Assembly (NCBI GenBank): GCA_009925685.1 | Contig: RFYG01000003.1 | Coordinates: 1 to 37,958 of the forward strand | Direction: 5' to 3' | Length of the DNA stretch: 37,958 bases | DNA from: Pseudomonadota bacterium | GTDB lineage: Bacteria > Pseudomonadota > Alphaproteobacteria > Rickettsiales > UBA1997 | Shown: positions 9,855 to 19,481 of the stretch, piece after piece | Layout of the letters: every line of letters starts with the position of its first letter | Position numbering within the stretch: position 1 is the first letter of the stretch | The notes under the pieces: model-generated | The model's input: the letters and a program-made list of their open reading frames with translations, nothing else | The model's database searches: none | What the model was told of the DNA's origin: nothing | Made by a program: the position numbers and the translations under genes

Positions 9855-11909
9855 ATGCAAGTAAAAGAAATTCCAATTTATCAATTTCTGGAAGGGTCGG
9901 ATAAAAGATTTATTATTCCCGTTTATCAAAGAGATTATTCTTGGACTAAAAAAAATTGCCAGAAATTATGGGATGACATGTTGATTTTGGCTAATTCCCA
10001 GCGACCAGATCATTTTTTAGGAACAATTGTAGGAATTGTAAGTAATTATGCAGAATATGTAATTATTGATGGACAACAACGACTCACAACGATTTCTATT
10101 TTTTTATTATCGCTTCATAATTTTCTAAAAAATAAAATTGATAAAAGCGAGGAAGAAAATCGCTTGGAAAGTCAATTATTAGAATTTTTAATTGATAAAT
10201 ATTCCAAGGATCAAGCTAGAAGAATAAGACTTAAGCCCAATAAGCAAGATGAAGTTTTTTTTAATAATTTATTTAAAGATTCGGAGGCAAAAAAATCAGA
10301 AATATCATCAAATATTATAAATAATTATAATTTTTTTAGTGAAAAAATTCACAATTGTGAAATTGCCCCGCAAGATTTATTTAATTATTTTCGCAAATTA
10401 AAAATAATTTTGATTGATTTGGTTCGTGGCATTGATGATCCTCAATTAATCTTTGAAAGCCTTAATTCGACTGGGGTAGATTTGGAATCAAGTGATTTGA
10501 TTCGTAATTACATACTCATGGATTTGGAGCCAGAAAAACAAGAGCAATTTTATCAAAAATATTGGTTAGAAATTGAAAAATTAGTTGAAGATGAATTTGA
10601 AATTTTTGTACAAAATTATTTAATTTTTAAAAATAAATCTTGGATTAAAAGTGACGATGTTTATGAAAATTTCAAAAAATTTGTTAAAGAAAATTTTGCC
10701 CAAGATAAAGAAAAAATTCTGCAAGATTTAATTTATTATGCTAAAATTTTTAGCATAATTTTTCAAATTACTAAACATAAAAATACTGAAATAAATAATT
10801 GTCTTAAAAGGTTTTGTGAACTTGATTTTAGTGTAGCGGTTCCATATTTTCTTGACATATTTACCGATTTAGATTTAGGAATTTTATCTGAAGAAAATGT
10901 TATAAAAATTATCAAAACTATTGAAAGTTTAGCCTTTCGTAAAAATTTCGTCGACAACACCTCGCAGGGTTTAAATAAACTTTTTATAACTCTGGCCAAG
11001 GAAATCAAGAAAGAGAAGGATTGGCAAGAAAATTATCTCGATATTTTTAATTTTATTTTATTAAGCAAAAGTGGTTCGACAAAATTTCCAACCGATGATG
11101 ATTTTGAAAATGCTTTTATCAATAAAGAAGTTTATAAAACAAAAAATAAATTTTATTTATTAAGTGCCATTGAGAACTACAAATCAGCCTTTAAAATTGA
11201 AATTGATGATTTGGAAATTGAGCATATTATGCCTCAAAATTTAACCAGAGATTGGCAACAAAAATTAGGTGAAAATTACGCAGAAATTCACAAAAAATAT
11301 TTGCATACTATTGGAAATCTTACGCTAACAACTTCTCGACAAAATAAAGTTTTATCCAATTTACCGAAAGAAGAAAAAGATAAAATTGATTTTCAAACTA
11401 GCAAATTAAAATTAAATTTTAGACTTGAAGAAAATAAAATTTGGAATGACAAAACTATAGTTGAAAGAGCAAAAATATTGGCTTTGGAGGCAAAACAAAT
11501 TTGGCAATATCCCAAAACTAATTATAAAAAAATAGTTATTGAGGATGAGATTTTTGATTTGACAAGCGAGGATGATTTTTCAAATAGAAAGCCTATGTGG
11601 ATTAGTTTTGAAGGTGGCAATGTGCGTATTGAATTAAAGCATTGGCGAGATTTCTTAAGAGAATTGTGCGGATTCCTATGGGAAATTCTTCCGGACGAAT
11701 TCGAAACTGTCATGAAAAATCGAGAATTAAAAAATTACTTTGATAAAAATAATTTAAGAACCCCGCTTGAGTTTGCTAAAGATAAATTTATCGAAGCGAA
11801 TTTAAGTACAAACCATATTTTAAATTTAGCACAAAAAGTTTGTGAAAGCGTTGGTTATTACCAAGAAGAAGTAAGATTCGGACTAATAAAAGAAAAAAAT
11901 AAAAACTAA
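9855..11909 (+). CDS. DUF262 + DUF1524 (GmrSD-like) protein, putative type IV restriction/antiphage nuclease
   Basis: 684 aa; IPVYQRDYSW, IDGQQRLTT (DUF262) and IEHIMPQNLTRDWQ...HTIGNLTLT (DUF1524 HNH-like). Confidence 0.85.
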   Translation: MQVKEIPIYQFLEGSDKRFIIPVYQRDYSWTKKNCQKLWDDMLILANSQRPDHFLGTIVGIVSNYAEYVIIDGQQRLTTISIFLLSLHNFLKNKIDKSEEENRLESQLLEFLIDKYSKDQARRIRLKPNKQDEVFFNNLFKDSEAKKSEISSNIINNYNFFSEKIHNCEIAPQDLFNYFRKLKIILIDLVRGIDDPQLIFESLNSTGVDLESSDLIRNYILMDLEPEKQEQFYQKYWLEIEKLVEDEFEIFVQNYLIFKNKSWIKSDDVYENFKKFVKENFAQDKEKILQDLIYYAKIFSIIFQITKHKNTEINNCLKRFCELDFSVAVPYFLDIFTDLDLGILSEENVIKIIKTIESLAFRKNFVDNTSQGLNKLFITLAKEIKKEKDWQENYLDIFNFILLSKSGSTKFPTDDDFENAFINKEVYKTKNKFYLLSAIENYKSAFKIEIDDLEIEHIMPQNLTRDWQQKLGENYAEIHKKYLHTIGNLTLTTSRQNKVLSNLPKEEKDKIDFQTSKLKLNFRLEENKIWNDKTIVERAKILALEAKQIWQYPKTNYKKIVIEDEIFDLTSEDDFSNRKPMWISFEGGNVRIELKHWRDFLRELCGFLWEILPDEFETVMKNRELKNYFDKNNLRTPLEFAKDKFIEANLSTNHILNLAQKVCESVGYYQEEVRFGLIKEKNKN

Positions 11910-11947
11910 ATTTAATTCAAAAATTTATTAAAATTCGCGATTAATAA

Positions 11948-12589
11948 TCAAAAAACTTTCTTATCAAACTTACAAAATTTTTCGATTTGGCAATTTTTGC
12001 AATTGGGCTTGCGGGCTTGGCAGATATAGCGTCCGTGTAAAATCATCCAATGATGTGCATGAAATAAAAATTTCTTTGGAATTTTTTTCAATAACGCTAA
12101 TTCGGTTTTTTCGGGATTGGTTTCGTCAACAATTCCAAGGCGATTGGCCACGCGAAAAACATGGGTATCAACCGCAATTGTTGGTTTACCAAAAGCGCAA
12201 TTCAAAACTACATTGGCGGTTTTCTGCCCTACTCCCGCTAGATTTTTGAGCGATTCAAAATCACTCGGCACTTGAGAATTATGTAGTTTAATTAATTGCT
12301 CGCTTAGAATTATAATGTTTTTAGCCTTGTTGTTGTAAAGCCCAATCGTCGAAATATATTTTTTCAATTTTTCTTCGCCAAGCGCGAGCATTTTTTGCGG
12401 AGTATCCACAACTTTAAAAAGATTTTTGGTGGCCTTGTTTACGCCGATATCAGTGCTTTGAGCCGATAAAACCACCGCTACTAAAAGTGTATAATTATTG
12501 CTGAAATTTAGTTCGGTTTGTGGATGTGGATTTAGATTTTGCCAAGTCGTAAAAATATTGTTGATATTTTGAGATGAAATATTGGCCAT
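11948..12589 (-). CDS. nth: endonuclease III
   Basis: 213 aa; LAGVGQKTANVVLNCAFGKPTIAVDTHVFRVANRLG and C-terminal 4Fe-4S cysteines CQARKPNCKNCQIEKFC. Confidence 0.95.
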   Translation of the reverse strand: MANISSQNINNIFTTWQNLNPHPQTELNFSNNYTLLVAVVLSAQSTDIGVNKATKNLFKVVDTPQKMLALGEEKLKKYISTIGLYNNKAKNIIILSEQLIKLHNSQVPSDFESLKNLAGVGQKTANVVLNCAFGKPTIAVDTHVFRVANRLGIVDETNPEKTELALLKKIPKKFLFHAHHWMILHGRYICQARKPNCKNCQIEKFCKFDKKVF

Positions 12590-12723
12590 TAATGCTCAGA
12601 AAATTTTGAGTAAATCAATTTTAATTTTACAAATAAAATTTTTTTTCTAGTTTGAACGAGTGTTTTCAATAATGCAAAATGATTTTGGTTGGTGATTATT
12701 TTTGCGTAAATTTTCAAATTTTC

Positions 12724-14136
12724 ATGAATATTAGTGATATAAAAAAACAACAAAAGGTTCATTTTGTTGGTTTGGGCGGTATTGGAATGAGTGCTTTGGC
12801 ATTTATTCTTCGTAAATGGAATGTCGCGGTTCAGGGCTCAGATTTAAAAGAAAATTATTTAACTCCAAAATTAAAAGAAGTTGGCGTGCAATATTTTGTA
12901 GGCCACGATGAAAAAAATATCGATGAGAGCGTATCGCTGTTGGTTCAAACATCTATCATCAAAACTACTAACCCAGAGATATTAAAAGCCCAAGAGTTGC
13001 AAATTCCAATCATTACTCGCGCACAATTATTGGCAATTATTATGCAAGATTACAAAGGAATCACCATTGCCGGAACGCACGGCAAAACTAGCACGACGGG
13101 CATGGTAGCGATGATGCTTGAGTCAAATAATTTTGATCCAACCGTTATTAATGGTGGAATAATTCATCATTTTCAAAGTAATTCTAAAATCGGTAAAGGA
13201 GAGTATTTGGTAGCTGAGTCAGATGAGTCGGACGCAAGTTTTATAGCCTTGCCGAGTTTTATTGGCGCAGTAACCAATATTGAGCCAGAGCATCTCGAAT
13301 TTGCTGGATATGGTGGCGATTTTGAGAAACAAAAAGCTTGCTTTGAGAAATATATCACTCAAATTCCGGCGCAAGGTTTGTGCGTTTTATGCCTTGATAG
13401 CCCTGAAGTTGAGAAGATTTATAACAAATTGATTTCTAGTCATAAAAATTTAATTAGTTATTCAATTAAAAAATCCGCCGATATTGTCGCTAAAAATATC
13501 TTTGTAAGCATCGATGGAATCAGTTTTGACATACATTTTAAAAATGGCGAAATTATTGCCGGTGTAAAAATGCCAATCTATGGTGAGCATAACGCTAGCA
13601 ATGCTTTAGTTGCAGTTGCCATCGCTAAATATTTTAATTTTGGCGCTGAGCAAATTAAAAAAGGTTTAGCTAGTTTTACGGGCGTCAAACAGCGCTTCAC
13701 CAAAGTCGGAAGCTATAATGGCGTTACCATTATTGATGATTATGGTCATCATCCAACCGAGATAAAAGCAACCCTCAAAGGCGCGCGCAATTTGGTTAAA
13801 AATAACAAACTAATTTGTGTTTTTCAGCCCCACAAATACACACGCGTTCGTGATTTGTTTAATGAATTTTGTCACGCTTTTGAATATGCGGATTGTGTGA
13901 TTGTCACCGATATTTATTCGGCTTCGCAAGCTCCAATTGACGGTATTACTCAAGATTATTTAATTGAGGGTATCAAAAAAACTGGTCATCCAAAAGTTAT
14001 AAAATTGAATCACGAGAACGACTTGGCCTCAGTTTTAAAAAATGAAATTAATCAAGGTGATATGGTTTTATGCACTGGGGCCGGCACTATTAGCTCATGG
14101 GCCTATAAACTCGAAGAACAACTCAAAAAATTGTAA
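12724..14136 (+). CDS. murC: UDP-N-acetylmuramate--L-alanine ligase
   Basis: HFVGLGGIGMSALA, GTHGKTSTTGM, DDYGHHPTEI; start set to ATG 12724 (track start is 12679). Confidence 0.95.
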   Translation: MNISDIKKQQKVHFVGLGGIGMSALAFILRKWNVAVQGSDLKENYLTPKLKEVGVQYFVGHDEKNIDESVSLLVQTSIIKTTNPEILKAQELQIPIITRAQLLAIIMQDYKGITIAGTHGKTSTTGMVAMMLESNNFDPTVINGGIIHHFQSNSKIGKGEYLVAESDESDASFIALPSFIGAVTNIEPEHLEFAGYGGDFEKQKACFEKYITQIPAQGLCVLCLDSPEVEKIYNKLISSHKNLISYSIKKSADIVAKNIFVSIDGISFDIHFKNGEIIAGVKMPIYGEHNASNALVAVAIAKYFNFGAEQIKKGLASFTGVKQRFTKVGSYNGVTIIDDYGHHPTEIKATLKGARNLVKNNKLICVFQPHKYTRVRDLFNEFCHAFEYADCVIVTDIYSASQAPIDGITQDYLIEGIKKTGHPKVIKLNHENDLASVLKNEINQGDMVLCTGAGTISSWAYKLEEQLKKL

Positions 14137-14137
14137 G

Positions 14138-14569
14138 ATGGAGTTAATAATAAAAGATTTAGAAACAAAAAATTCGATGCTCGAAACTCATTTTTTGGTT
14201 CAACAAATGTATCGAAACCTTGATTATAAAGCCTTTGAGTTAGCTATTGATGAAATGATAATGCGCAATGATTATAAAATGGTAGCCGGTTTTTATGATA
14301 ATCAAATGATTGCTGTATCGGGCTTTTGGATTTCGCGCATGCTTTATTGCGGAAAATATTTGCAGGTTTCTAACTTAGTTGTTGATGGCGATAAGCGCAA
14401 TTTCGGTGTCGGCAAAAAAATACTCAATTATCTTGAAAACAAGGCTCGCAAATTGGGTTGCGATAAAATTGTTCTTGATTCTTACACTGAAAACAAAAAA
14501 TCACATTCGCTTTATTATGGTGAAGATTTTTATATTCGTGGTTTTCACTTTATGAAGGATTTAACCTAG
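14138..14569 (+). CDS. GNAT-family N-acetyltransferase
   Basis: LQVSNLVVDGDKRNFGVGKKILNYLENKARKLGCDKIVLDSYTENKKSHSLYYGEDF; ATG at 14138, just after the murC stop. Confidence 0.85.
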   Translation: MELIIKDLETKNSMLETHFLVQQMYRNLDYKAFELAIDEMIMRNDYKMVAGFYDNQMIAVSGFWISRMLYCGKYLQVSNLVVDGDKRNFGVGKKILNYLENKARKLGCDKIVLDSYTENKKSHSLYYGEDFYIRGFHFMKDLT

Positions 14570-14729
14570 AGTATAAACGATTGGGTATAGGTTAGTTCTG
14601 ACCCAAATAACTTATTGAGCTTTAATTATTAATTTTGCTAAAAATAAAATTATCAAATAAAAATCTTTGTAAAATCAAAATAAGTTAATAATTTATATAA
14701 CTAATATTTAATCATAACTATTAACATCT

Positions 14730-15287
14730 ATGACAAACCAGCGCGCCAAATACACCCCCGCACATGTTGCAAATTATATTTTGCGATATTTTTTCATTTA
14801 CAACAAAGAAATTACCCCACTAAAACTACAAAAACTTCTCTACATCGCATATGGTTGGAACTTGGTTTTGAACAAAGAAAACCCAAGACTTTTTGATGAG
14901 CCAATCTTGGCTTGGAAGTATGGCCCCGTTATTCCATCTATCTATTATTATTTTAAAGATAAAACCGCCGATAGGAACAAAATAGACAACTCATATGTGG
15001 TGACTTTTGATGAAAAAGGCGATATTGATTATAACGCCCCCATCATTCCAGATAGCGATATCAAAACCAGAAGAATTATTAACGCGGTACTAGACAAATA
15101 CGGAGAAAGAAGTGGTGAAGAATTGGTTAATAAATTGCATAAAAAGGGATCTCCGTGGGATAATGCCTATAATAAAAATGGCGTTGAAGGTTCTGGCAAA
15201 AACTCTGCTCTTAATGATGATGAAATTGCCGAAAGGTCTCGTTTTGCAATTGACGATTTTATCGAAAGCAAAAAATCATCCAATTAA
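14730..15287 (+). CDS. Panacea (DUF4065) domain protein, SocA/GepA-like
   Basis: 185 aa; ANYILRYF...ITPLKLQKLLYIAYGWNLVL...LFDEPILAWKYGPVIPSIYYYFK, the characteristic Panacea core. Confidence 0.88.
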   Translation: MTNQRAKYTPAHVANYILRYFFIYNKEITPLKLQKLLYIAYGWNLVLNKENPRLFDEPILAWKYGPVIPSIYYYFKDKTADRNKIDNSYVVTFDEKGDIDYNAPIIPDSDIKTRRIINAVLDKYGERSGEELVNKLHKKGSPWDNAYNKNGVEGSGKNSALNDDEIAERSRFAIDDFIESKKSSN

Positions 15288-15298
15288 TTACCACTCTT

Positions 15299-15961
15299 AT
15301 GAAAACCCACGCCAATATTAACCATTTTGATATTAATTCAAATGCTCCTGATCAATCTGAGGAAAGAATTGAGCAAATAAAGAATAATAAATTATATGTG
15401 GTTGAGTCAAACGTTTCTAAGCAATTTGATATTGATAAGGATGCCGAAATTCATAAAATATCGGTAGAAAAAGCCTATCAATTGCACGACCACAAAGCTA
15501 GGATGTTCAATTGGATAATTAATATGAGTAGTTATTACCTAATCATAGTGCTGATTATTTTTTCACTTTCAATGTTTGAGATTAGAAAAGACCTCGATGA
15601 ATATTGGTTTTATATTATACTCTCATCTTTGTTTCTATTTCCTCCATTGATTCAAAAAATTGCCGAGACGATTTTCGATTTCAAAAGAGCCAAAAAACTC
15701 TCAAATATTGATTCGAAAAAATTCGAAGAAACAGCCGAAGAAGTTTTTGATAAAAAAACCCTCAATAAAATTTTTATCGCTTTGTTTAGCGGATGCTTTG
15801 TTTTTGCCACCTATCTGTTGCTTAGCAAAATTATTAACATCCGCGACAGTGCAACGGCGCCGGATTCGGCAATAATTATTGCCCTCATCACATCGACCAC
15901 GGGCACAATTATCGCACTTCCGGCGGTTGTTGCGAAAATAATTTTTGACGAAAAAAAGTAG
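15299..15961 (+). CDS. multi-TM membrane protein with soluble N-terminus, candidate partner/toxin of the Panacea gene
   Basis: 220 aa; about 70-aa polar N-terminus then about four hydrophobic segments; starts 11 bp after the Panacea stop, same strand. Confidence 0.7.
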   Translation: MKTHANINHFDINSNAPDQSEERIEQIKNNKLYVVESNVSKQFDIDKDAEIHKISVEKAYQLHDHKARMFNWIINMSSYYLIIVLIIFSLSMFEIRKDLDEYWFYIILSSLFLFPPLIQKIAETIFDFKRAKKLSNIDSKKFEETAEEVFDKKTLNKIFIALFSGCFVFATYLLLSKIINIRDSATAPDSAIIIALITSTTGTIIALPAVVAKIIFDEKK

Positions 15962-16018
15962 CTTCAAAATCCCCAACTTCCAACAAATTCTAGGCTTATC
16001 GAATTAGCGCAATTGACC

Positions 16019-17086
16019 CTATTTGTTGATGAGATTACTTTTAAACAGCAAAGAAGTGTCGCCATAAGAATAAAAGCGATATTGTTGTTCGATGGCGTGG
16101 CGATAGATTTTAAAGGCATTCTCATAGCCCACAAAAGCGCAAACCAGCATAAATAAAGTTGATTTTGGCAAGTGAAAATTCGTCATCAAAACATCAACAA
16201 TTTTAAAATCGTAAGGCGGGTAAATAAAAATATCGGTTGTACGATTTTGTGGTTGCAAAAAACCATCACTATCAACGCTTGACTCCAAAGCTCTCAAGCT
16301 TGTTGTGCCGACCGCAATAATTTTTTTACCAAGCTTTTTGGCGTGGTTAATAATCTCACAATTTTCGGCGGACAAAACATATTTTTCGGAGTGCATTTGA
16401 TGTTTATCGAGCGTTTCAGCACGAACGGGCAGAAAGGTCCCTGCCCCTACATTCAATGTTAAAAACACACATTTCATCTTTTTTTCAACAATTTTTTTAA
16501 AAATCTCTTCGTTAAAATGAAGCCCAGCTGTTGGGGCCGCAACCCCTGCCCCATCTTTAGCATAAAGAGTTTGATAATTTTTGGAATCGTAATTTTTTTT
16601 AGAATCATCGCGCTTGATATAAGGTGGAAGAGGTGTGGATCCATGTATTTCAAGAACTTCGTGCAATTCTTTTCCACTAATTATGCGGTTGTCTAAGTAA
16701 AATTGGATTTTGATAAAACCATCGAGTTTTTTTTCGACCACAATGCAAAAAAAATTTTTTGCCAAAATTATTTTATCGTGATCATTAATTTTTTTAGCCG
16801 GCCTACAAAGTGCTTGCCAAATTCCATCAATTTCTTGGTCAAGATTAAAATCAATTGTTGATTTTGTGCGCTCAATTGTGCCACGCAATTTTGCCTTGAT
16901 AACCTTAACTTGATTAAATATCATCACGTCGCCTTCGCAAAAATAATCAATTAAATTTATAACTTTCTTATCGAAAATTTCATTATTTTTAAATATTAAT
17001 AAAGGTGTTTGTTCCTTGTTTTGACGAGGCTGATGCGCTATTAAATTTGAAGGTAAACTGAAATCAAAATCATTAGTTTTAAACAT
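16019..17086 (-). CDS. queA: S-adenosylmethionine:tRNA ribosyltransferase-isomerase
   Basis: 355 aa; FDFSLPSNLIAHQP, GAGTFLPVR, TDIFIYPPYDFKIVDVLMTNFHLPKSTLFMLVCAF. Confidence 0.96.
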   Translation of the reverse strand: MFKTNDFDFSLPSNLIAHQPRQNKEQTPLLIFKNNEIFDKKVINLIDYFCEGDVMIFNQVKVIKAKLRGTIERTKSTIDFNLDQEIDGIWQALCRPAKKINDHDKIILAKNFFCIVVEKKLDGFIKIQFYLDNRIISGKELHEVLEIHGSTPLPPYIKRDDSKKNYDSKNYQTLYAKDGAGVAAPTAGLHFNEEIFKKIVEKKMKCVFLTLNVGAGTFLPVRAETLDKHQMHSEKYVLSAENCEIINHAKKLGKKIIAVGTTSLRALESSVDSDGFLQPQNRTTDIFIYPPYDFKIVDVLMTNFHLPKSTLFMLVCAFVGYENAFKIYRHAIEQQYRFYSYGDTSLLFKSNLINK

Positions 17087-17840
17087 GGAAAATCACAAAA
17101 CGCATTTCGGTTTTAAAGAGGTTAATTACGAACAAAAATCGAATTTAGTAAAAAATATTTTTTCAAATGTTGCCAAAAAATATGATTTAATGAACGATTT
17201 AATGAGCGCGGGAACGCACCGGCTCTGGAAAAATAAAATGATAAATCACATTGATTTTATTGACAATATGCAAGTGATTGATGTTGCCTCTGGAACCGGC
17301 GACATAGCTTTTAGAATTGCCAAATTAGCTCAAGAAAAACATCTAAACTATCATATTGAAGTCGCCGATATTAACCCGCAAATGCTAGAGGTCGGCCGAA
17401 ATAGAGCTGTCGACAATAATTTGTTTTCCAAATTAAATTTTAATGAATGCGATGGCGAGAATTTGCCCTTTGATAATGAATCTTTTGATGTTTACACGAT
17501 TGCTTTTGGTATTCGTAATTTTACTAACATCGAAAAAGGTCTTTTAGAGGCTAGGCGTGTTTTAAAAAAGGGCGGAATGTTTTTATGCTTAGAGTTTTCA
17601 AAGGTCGATGATATTTTTTTACAAAAAATTTATGATATTTATTCGTTCAAAATCATTCCAAAAATCGGTGAAGTTATATTAAAAGATGGTGAATCATATC
17701 AATATTTAGTTGAAAGTATTCGTAAATTTCCCGATCAAAAAACTTTCCAGAAAATGATCGAAAATGCCGGATTTTCCCGTGTGAAATTTGAAAATTTAAC
17801 TTTCGGAGTTTGTGCAATTCATGTTGCTATCAAAGATTAA
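17085..17840 (+). CDS. ubiE: ubiquinone/menaquinone biosynthesis C-methyltransferase
   Basis: 251 aa; THFGFKEVNYEQKSNLVKNIFSNVAKKYDLMNDLMSAGTHRLWK, VIDVASGTGDIAFR. Confidence 0.96.
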   Translation: MENHKTHFGFKEVNYEQKSNLVKNIFSNVAKKYDLMNDLMSAGTHRLWKNKMINHIDFIDNMQVIDVASGTGDIAFRIAKLAQEKHLNYHIEVADINPQMLEVGRNRAVDNNLFSKLNFNECDGENLPFDNESFDVYTIAFGIRNFTNIEKGLLEARRVLKKGGMFLCLEFSKVDDIFLQKIYDIYSFKIIPKIGEVILKDGESYQYLVESIRKFPDQKTFQKMIENAGFSRVKFENLTFGVCAIHVAIKD

Positions 17841-18111
17841 AATTTTTGTTATTTTGATATTTTTAACTTCATGTCAAGGGGCCTGCTTTATTGAGCCCAA
17901 ACACACTGAAGAGGCGCAAAGATTATACGAAATGCTCGGAACCCATCGTGCTTTTCTCAGTCATGACGAGGCTTACAAACTTTTCGGAGCCTGTTACCGT
18001 CAATCGGACAGAATTTTTGTTTCAAAAAATCTTTATAAAAATAAATATATTTTAGTGAGATTTGGCGAGCCGATTACTTTCCAAGATGAAGATAAGTGGT
18101 TTGGGTTTTAG
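17821..18111 (+). CDS. small putative lipoprotein
   Basis: ATG at 17821 overlaps the ubiE 3' end; hydrophobic leader followed by a lipobox-like LTSC. Confidence 0.6.
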   Translation: MLLSKIKIFVILIFLTSCQGACFIEPKHTEEAQRLYEMLGTHRAFLSHDEAYKLFGACYRQSDRIFVSKNLYKNKYILVRFGEPITFQDEDKWFGF

Positions 18112-18165
18112 TTTGCGATGTTTTTAATGAATTTATATTTATACCAAAACTTATCAGAAATATTT

Positions 18166-19470
18166 TTATAATAAGTTTTGTTTATTAATAAAATCCTTAA
18201 CTAACTTCAAAATATCCATCACCGTGTCACGAATTTTGGCGTCAAAACCAATGTTAGTTTTAGCCCAATCTTTGACCCATGGCCTAGCAAGATCCCAAAT
18301 ATTAAGATTTGGGTCAAGGGTAACGCCAACACCTTCAACTAAAAGAAGAGTTTTTTGCAACAAAAGCAATTCCGGTTTGGTTTCCATGTGGTAATTTCTC
18401 GACATTTCAATTAGAGCGGTGAGTAGCTTGGCAATCGAAATATCTTTGACATCGATTCCAACAATCATTTCTCCAATTTTTCGACATGATAAAGCAAGAT
18501 CATCGATATTGGTATCGCTCGGAACAAAACCCACCTCAACATGAATTTCAGCAACTCGTTGATAGTTTTTGTGTAAAAAACCAATCAAAACCTCGGCAAC
18601 CGCAATGCGCGTTTTTTTATCAATTTTGCCCATTATTCCAAAATCAACCACGGCAATATTGCCATTATTCATTAAAAATAAATTACCCGGATGCATGTCG
18701 GCATGAAAAAAACCATGAACGTAAACTTGTTGAAAATAAGACAAGACAAGGTTTTCGGCGATAGTTTTTTTGTCAAAAGGTGAGTCGTGAATTGCTTCTT
18801 TATTAGAAAATGGAATTCCATCAATCCATTCGCTAACCAATATTTTGTTGGTCGAATGTTGCCAAAAAATTTGTGGCACATAAAACCCTTTTATTCCTTC
18901 TAAATCTTCTTTGAGTTTTGAGCCATTGGCTCCTTCGTGAAGCAAATCTAGTTCATAACGAGCAGTTTGTTTTAATAAATCGGCAATATCGCGAAGGGTT
19001 TTGCCTAAAAAATCAGAAAATGGATTCACGATTTTTATTAAAAGTTTTAGGGTTGCAATATCGCGCATCATGGTTTTTTGGATATTTGGGCGCAGTATTT
19101 TTACTGCTACTAATTGTCCATTTTGTAATTGAGCTTTGTGAACCTGAGCAATTGAGGCTGATGCGATTGGAATAAAATTAAAGTCTTTGAAGATTTTATC
19201 AAAATCTGCACCCAATTCTTGATCAATAATTGTTGTTAATTTTTTTGGGCAAAAGGGCTCAATTTTATCTTGGAATTTTGATAGAGCGCTGGCTATTGTA
19301 GATCCAACCAAATCAGCTCTTACCGATAATAATTGACCTAATTTTATGAAGGATGGCCCTGCGCTATTTAAAAAAAAATAGATAGCCTTGGTTTTATTAA
19401 TTAATAGAAGTGGAAGAAGTGAAATTAAAAGAGTTAGTAATCTAATAAGATTAATTAATGGCAAAAACAC
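18166..19470 (-). CDS. ubiB: ABC1/UbiB-family protein kinase-like
   Basis: 434 aa; GPSFIKLGQLLSVRADL, SASIAQVHKAQL, FFHADMHPGNLF, VDFGIMG. Confidence 0.92.
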   Translation of the reverse strand: MFLPLINLIRLLTLLISLLPLLLINKTKAIYFFLNSAGPSFIKLGQLLSVRADLVGSTIASALSKFQDKIEPFCPKKLTTIIDQELGADFDKIFKDFNFIPIASASIAQVHKAQLQNGQLVAVKILRPNIQKTMMRDIATLKLLIKIVNPFSDFLGKTLRDIADLLKQTARYELDLLHEGANGSKLKEDLEGIKGFYVPQIFWQHSTNKILVSEWIDGIPFSNKEAIHDSPFDKKTIAENLVLSYFQQVYVHGFFHADMHPGNLFLMNNGNIAVVDFGIMGKIDKKTRIAVAEVLIGFLHKNYQRVAEIHVEVGFVPSDTNIDDLALSCRKIGEMIVGIDVKDISIAKLLTALIEMSRNYHMETKPELLLLQKTLLLVEGVGVTLDPNLNIWDLARPWVKDWAKTNIGFDAKIRDTVMDILKLVKDFINKQNLL

Positions 19471-19481
19471 TAGAATTAAAT

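Noticed and set aside
14570-14729. Weak hairpin TTGGGT...ACCCAA in the intergenic region before the Panacea gene
   Set aside because: Short stem without a U-tract; cannot be distinguished from chance, so not called a terminator or operator.
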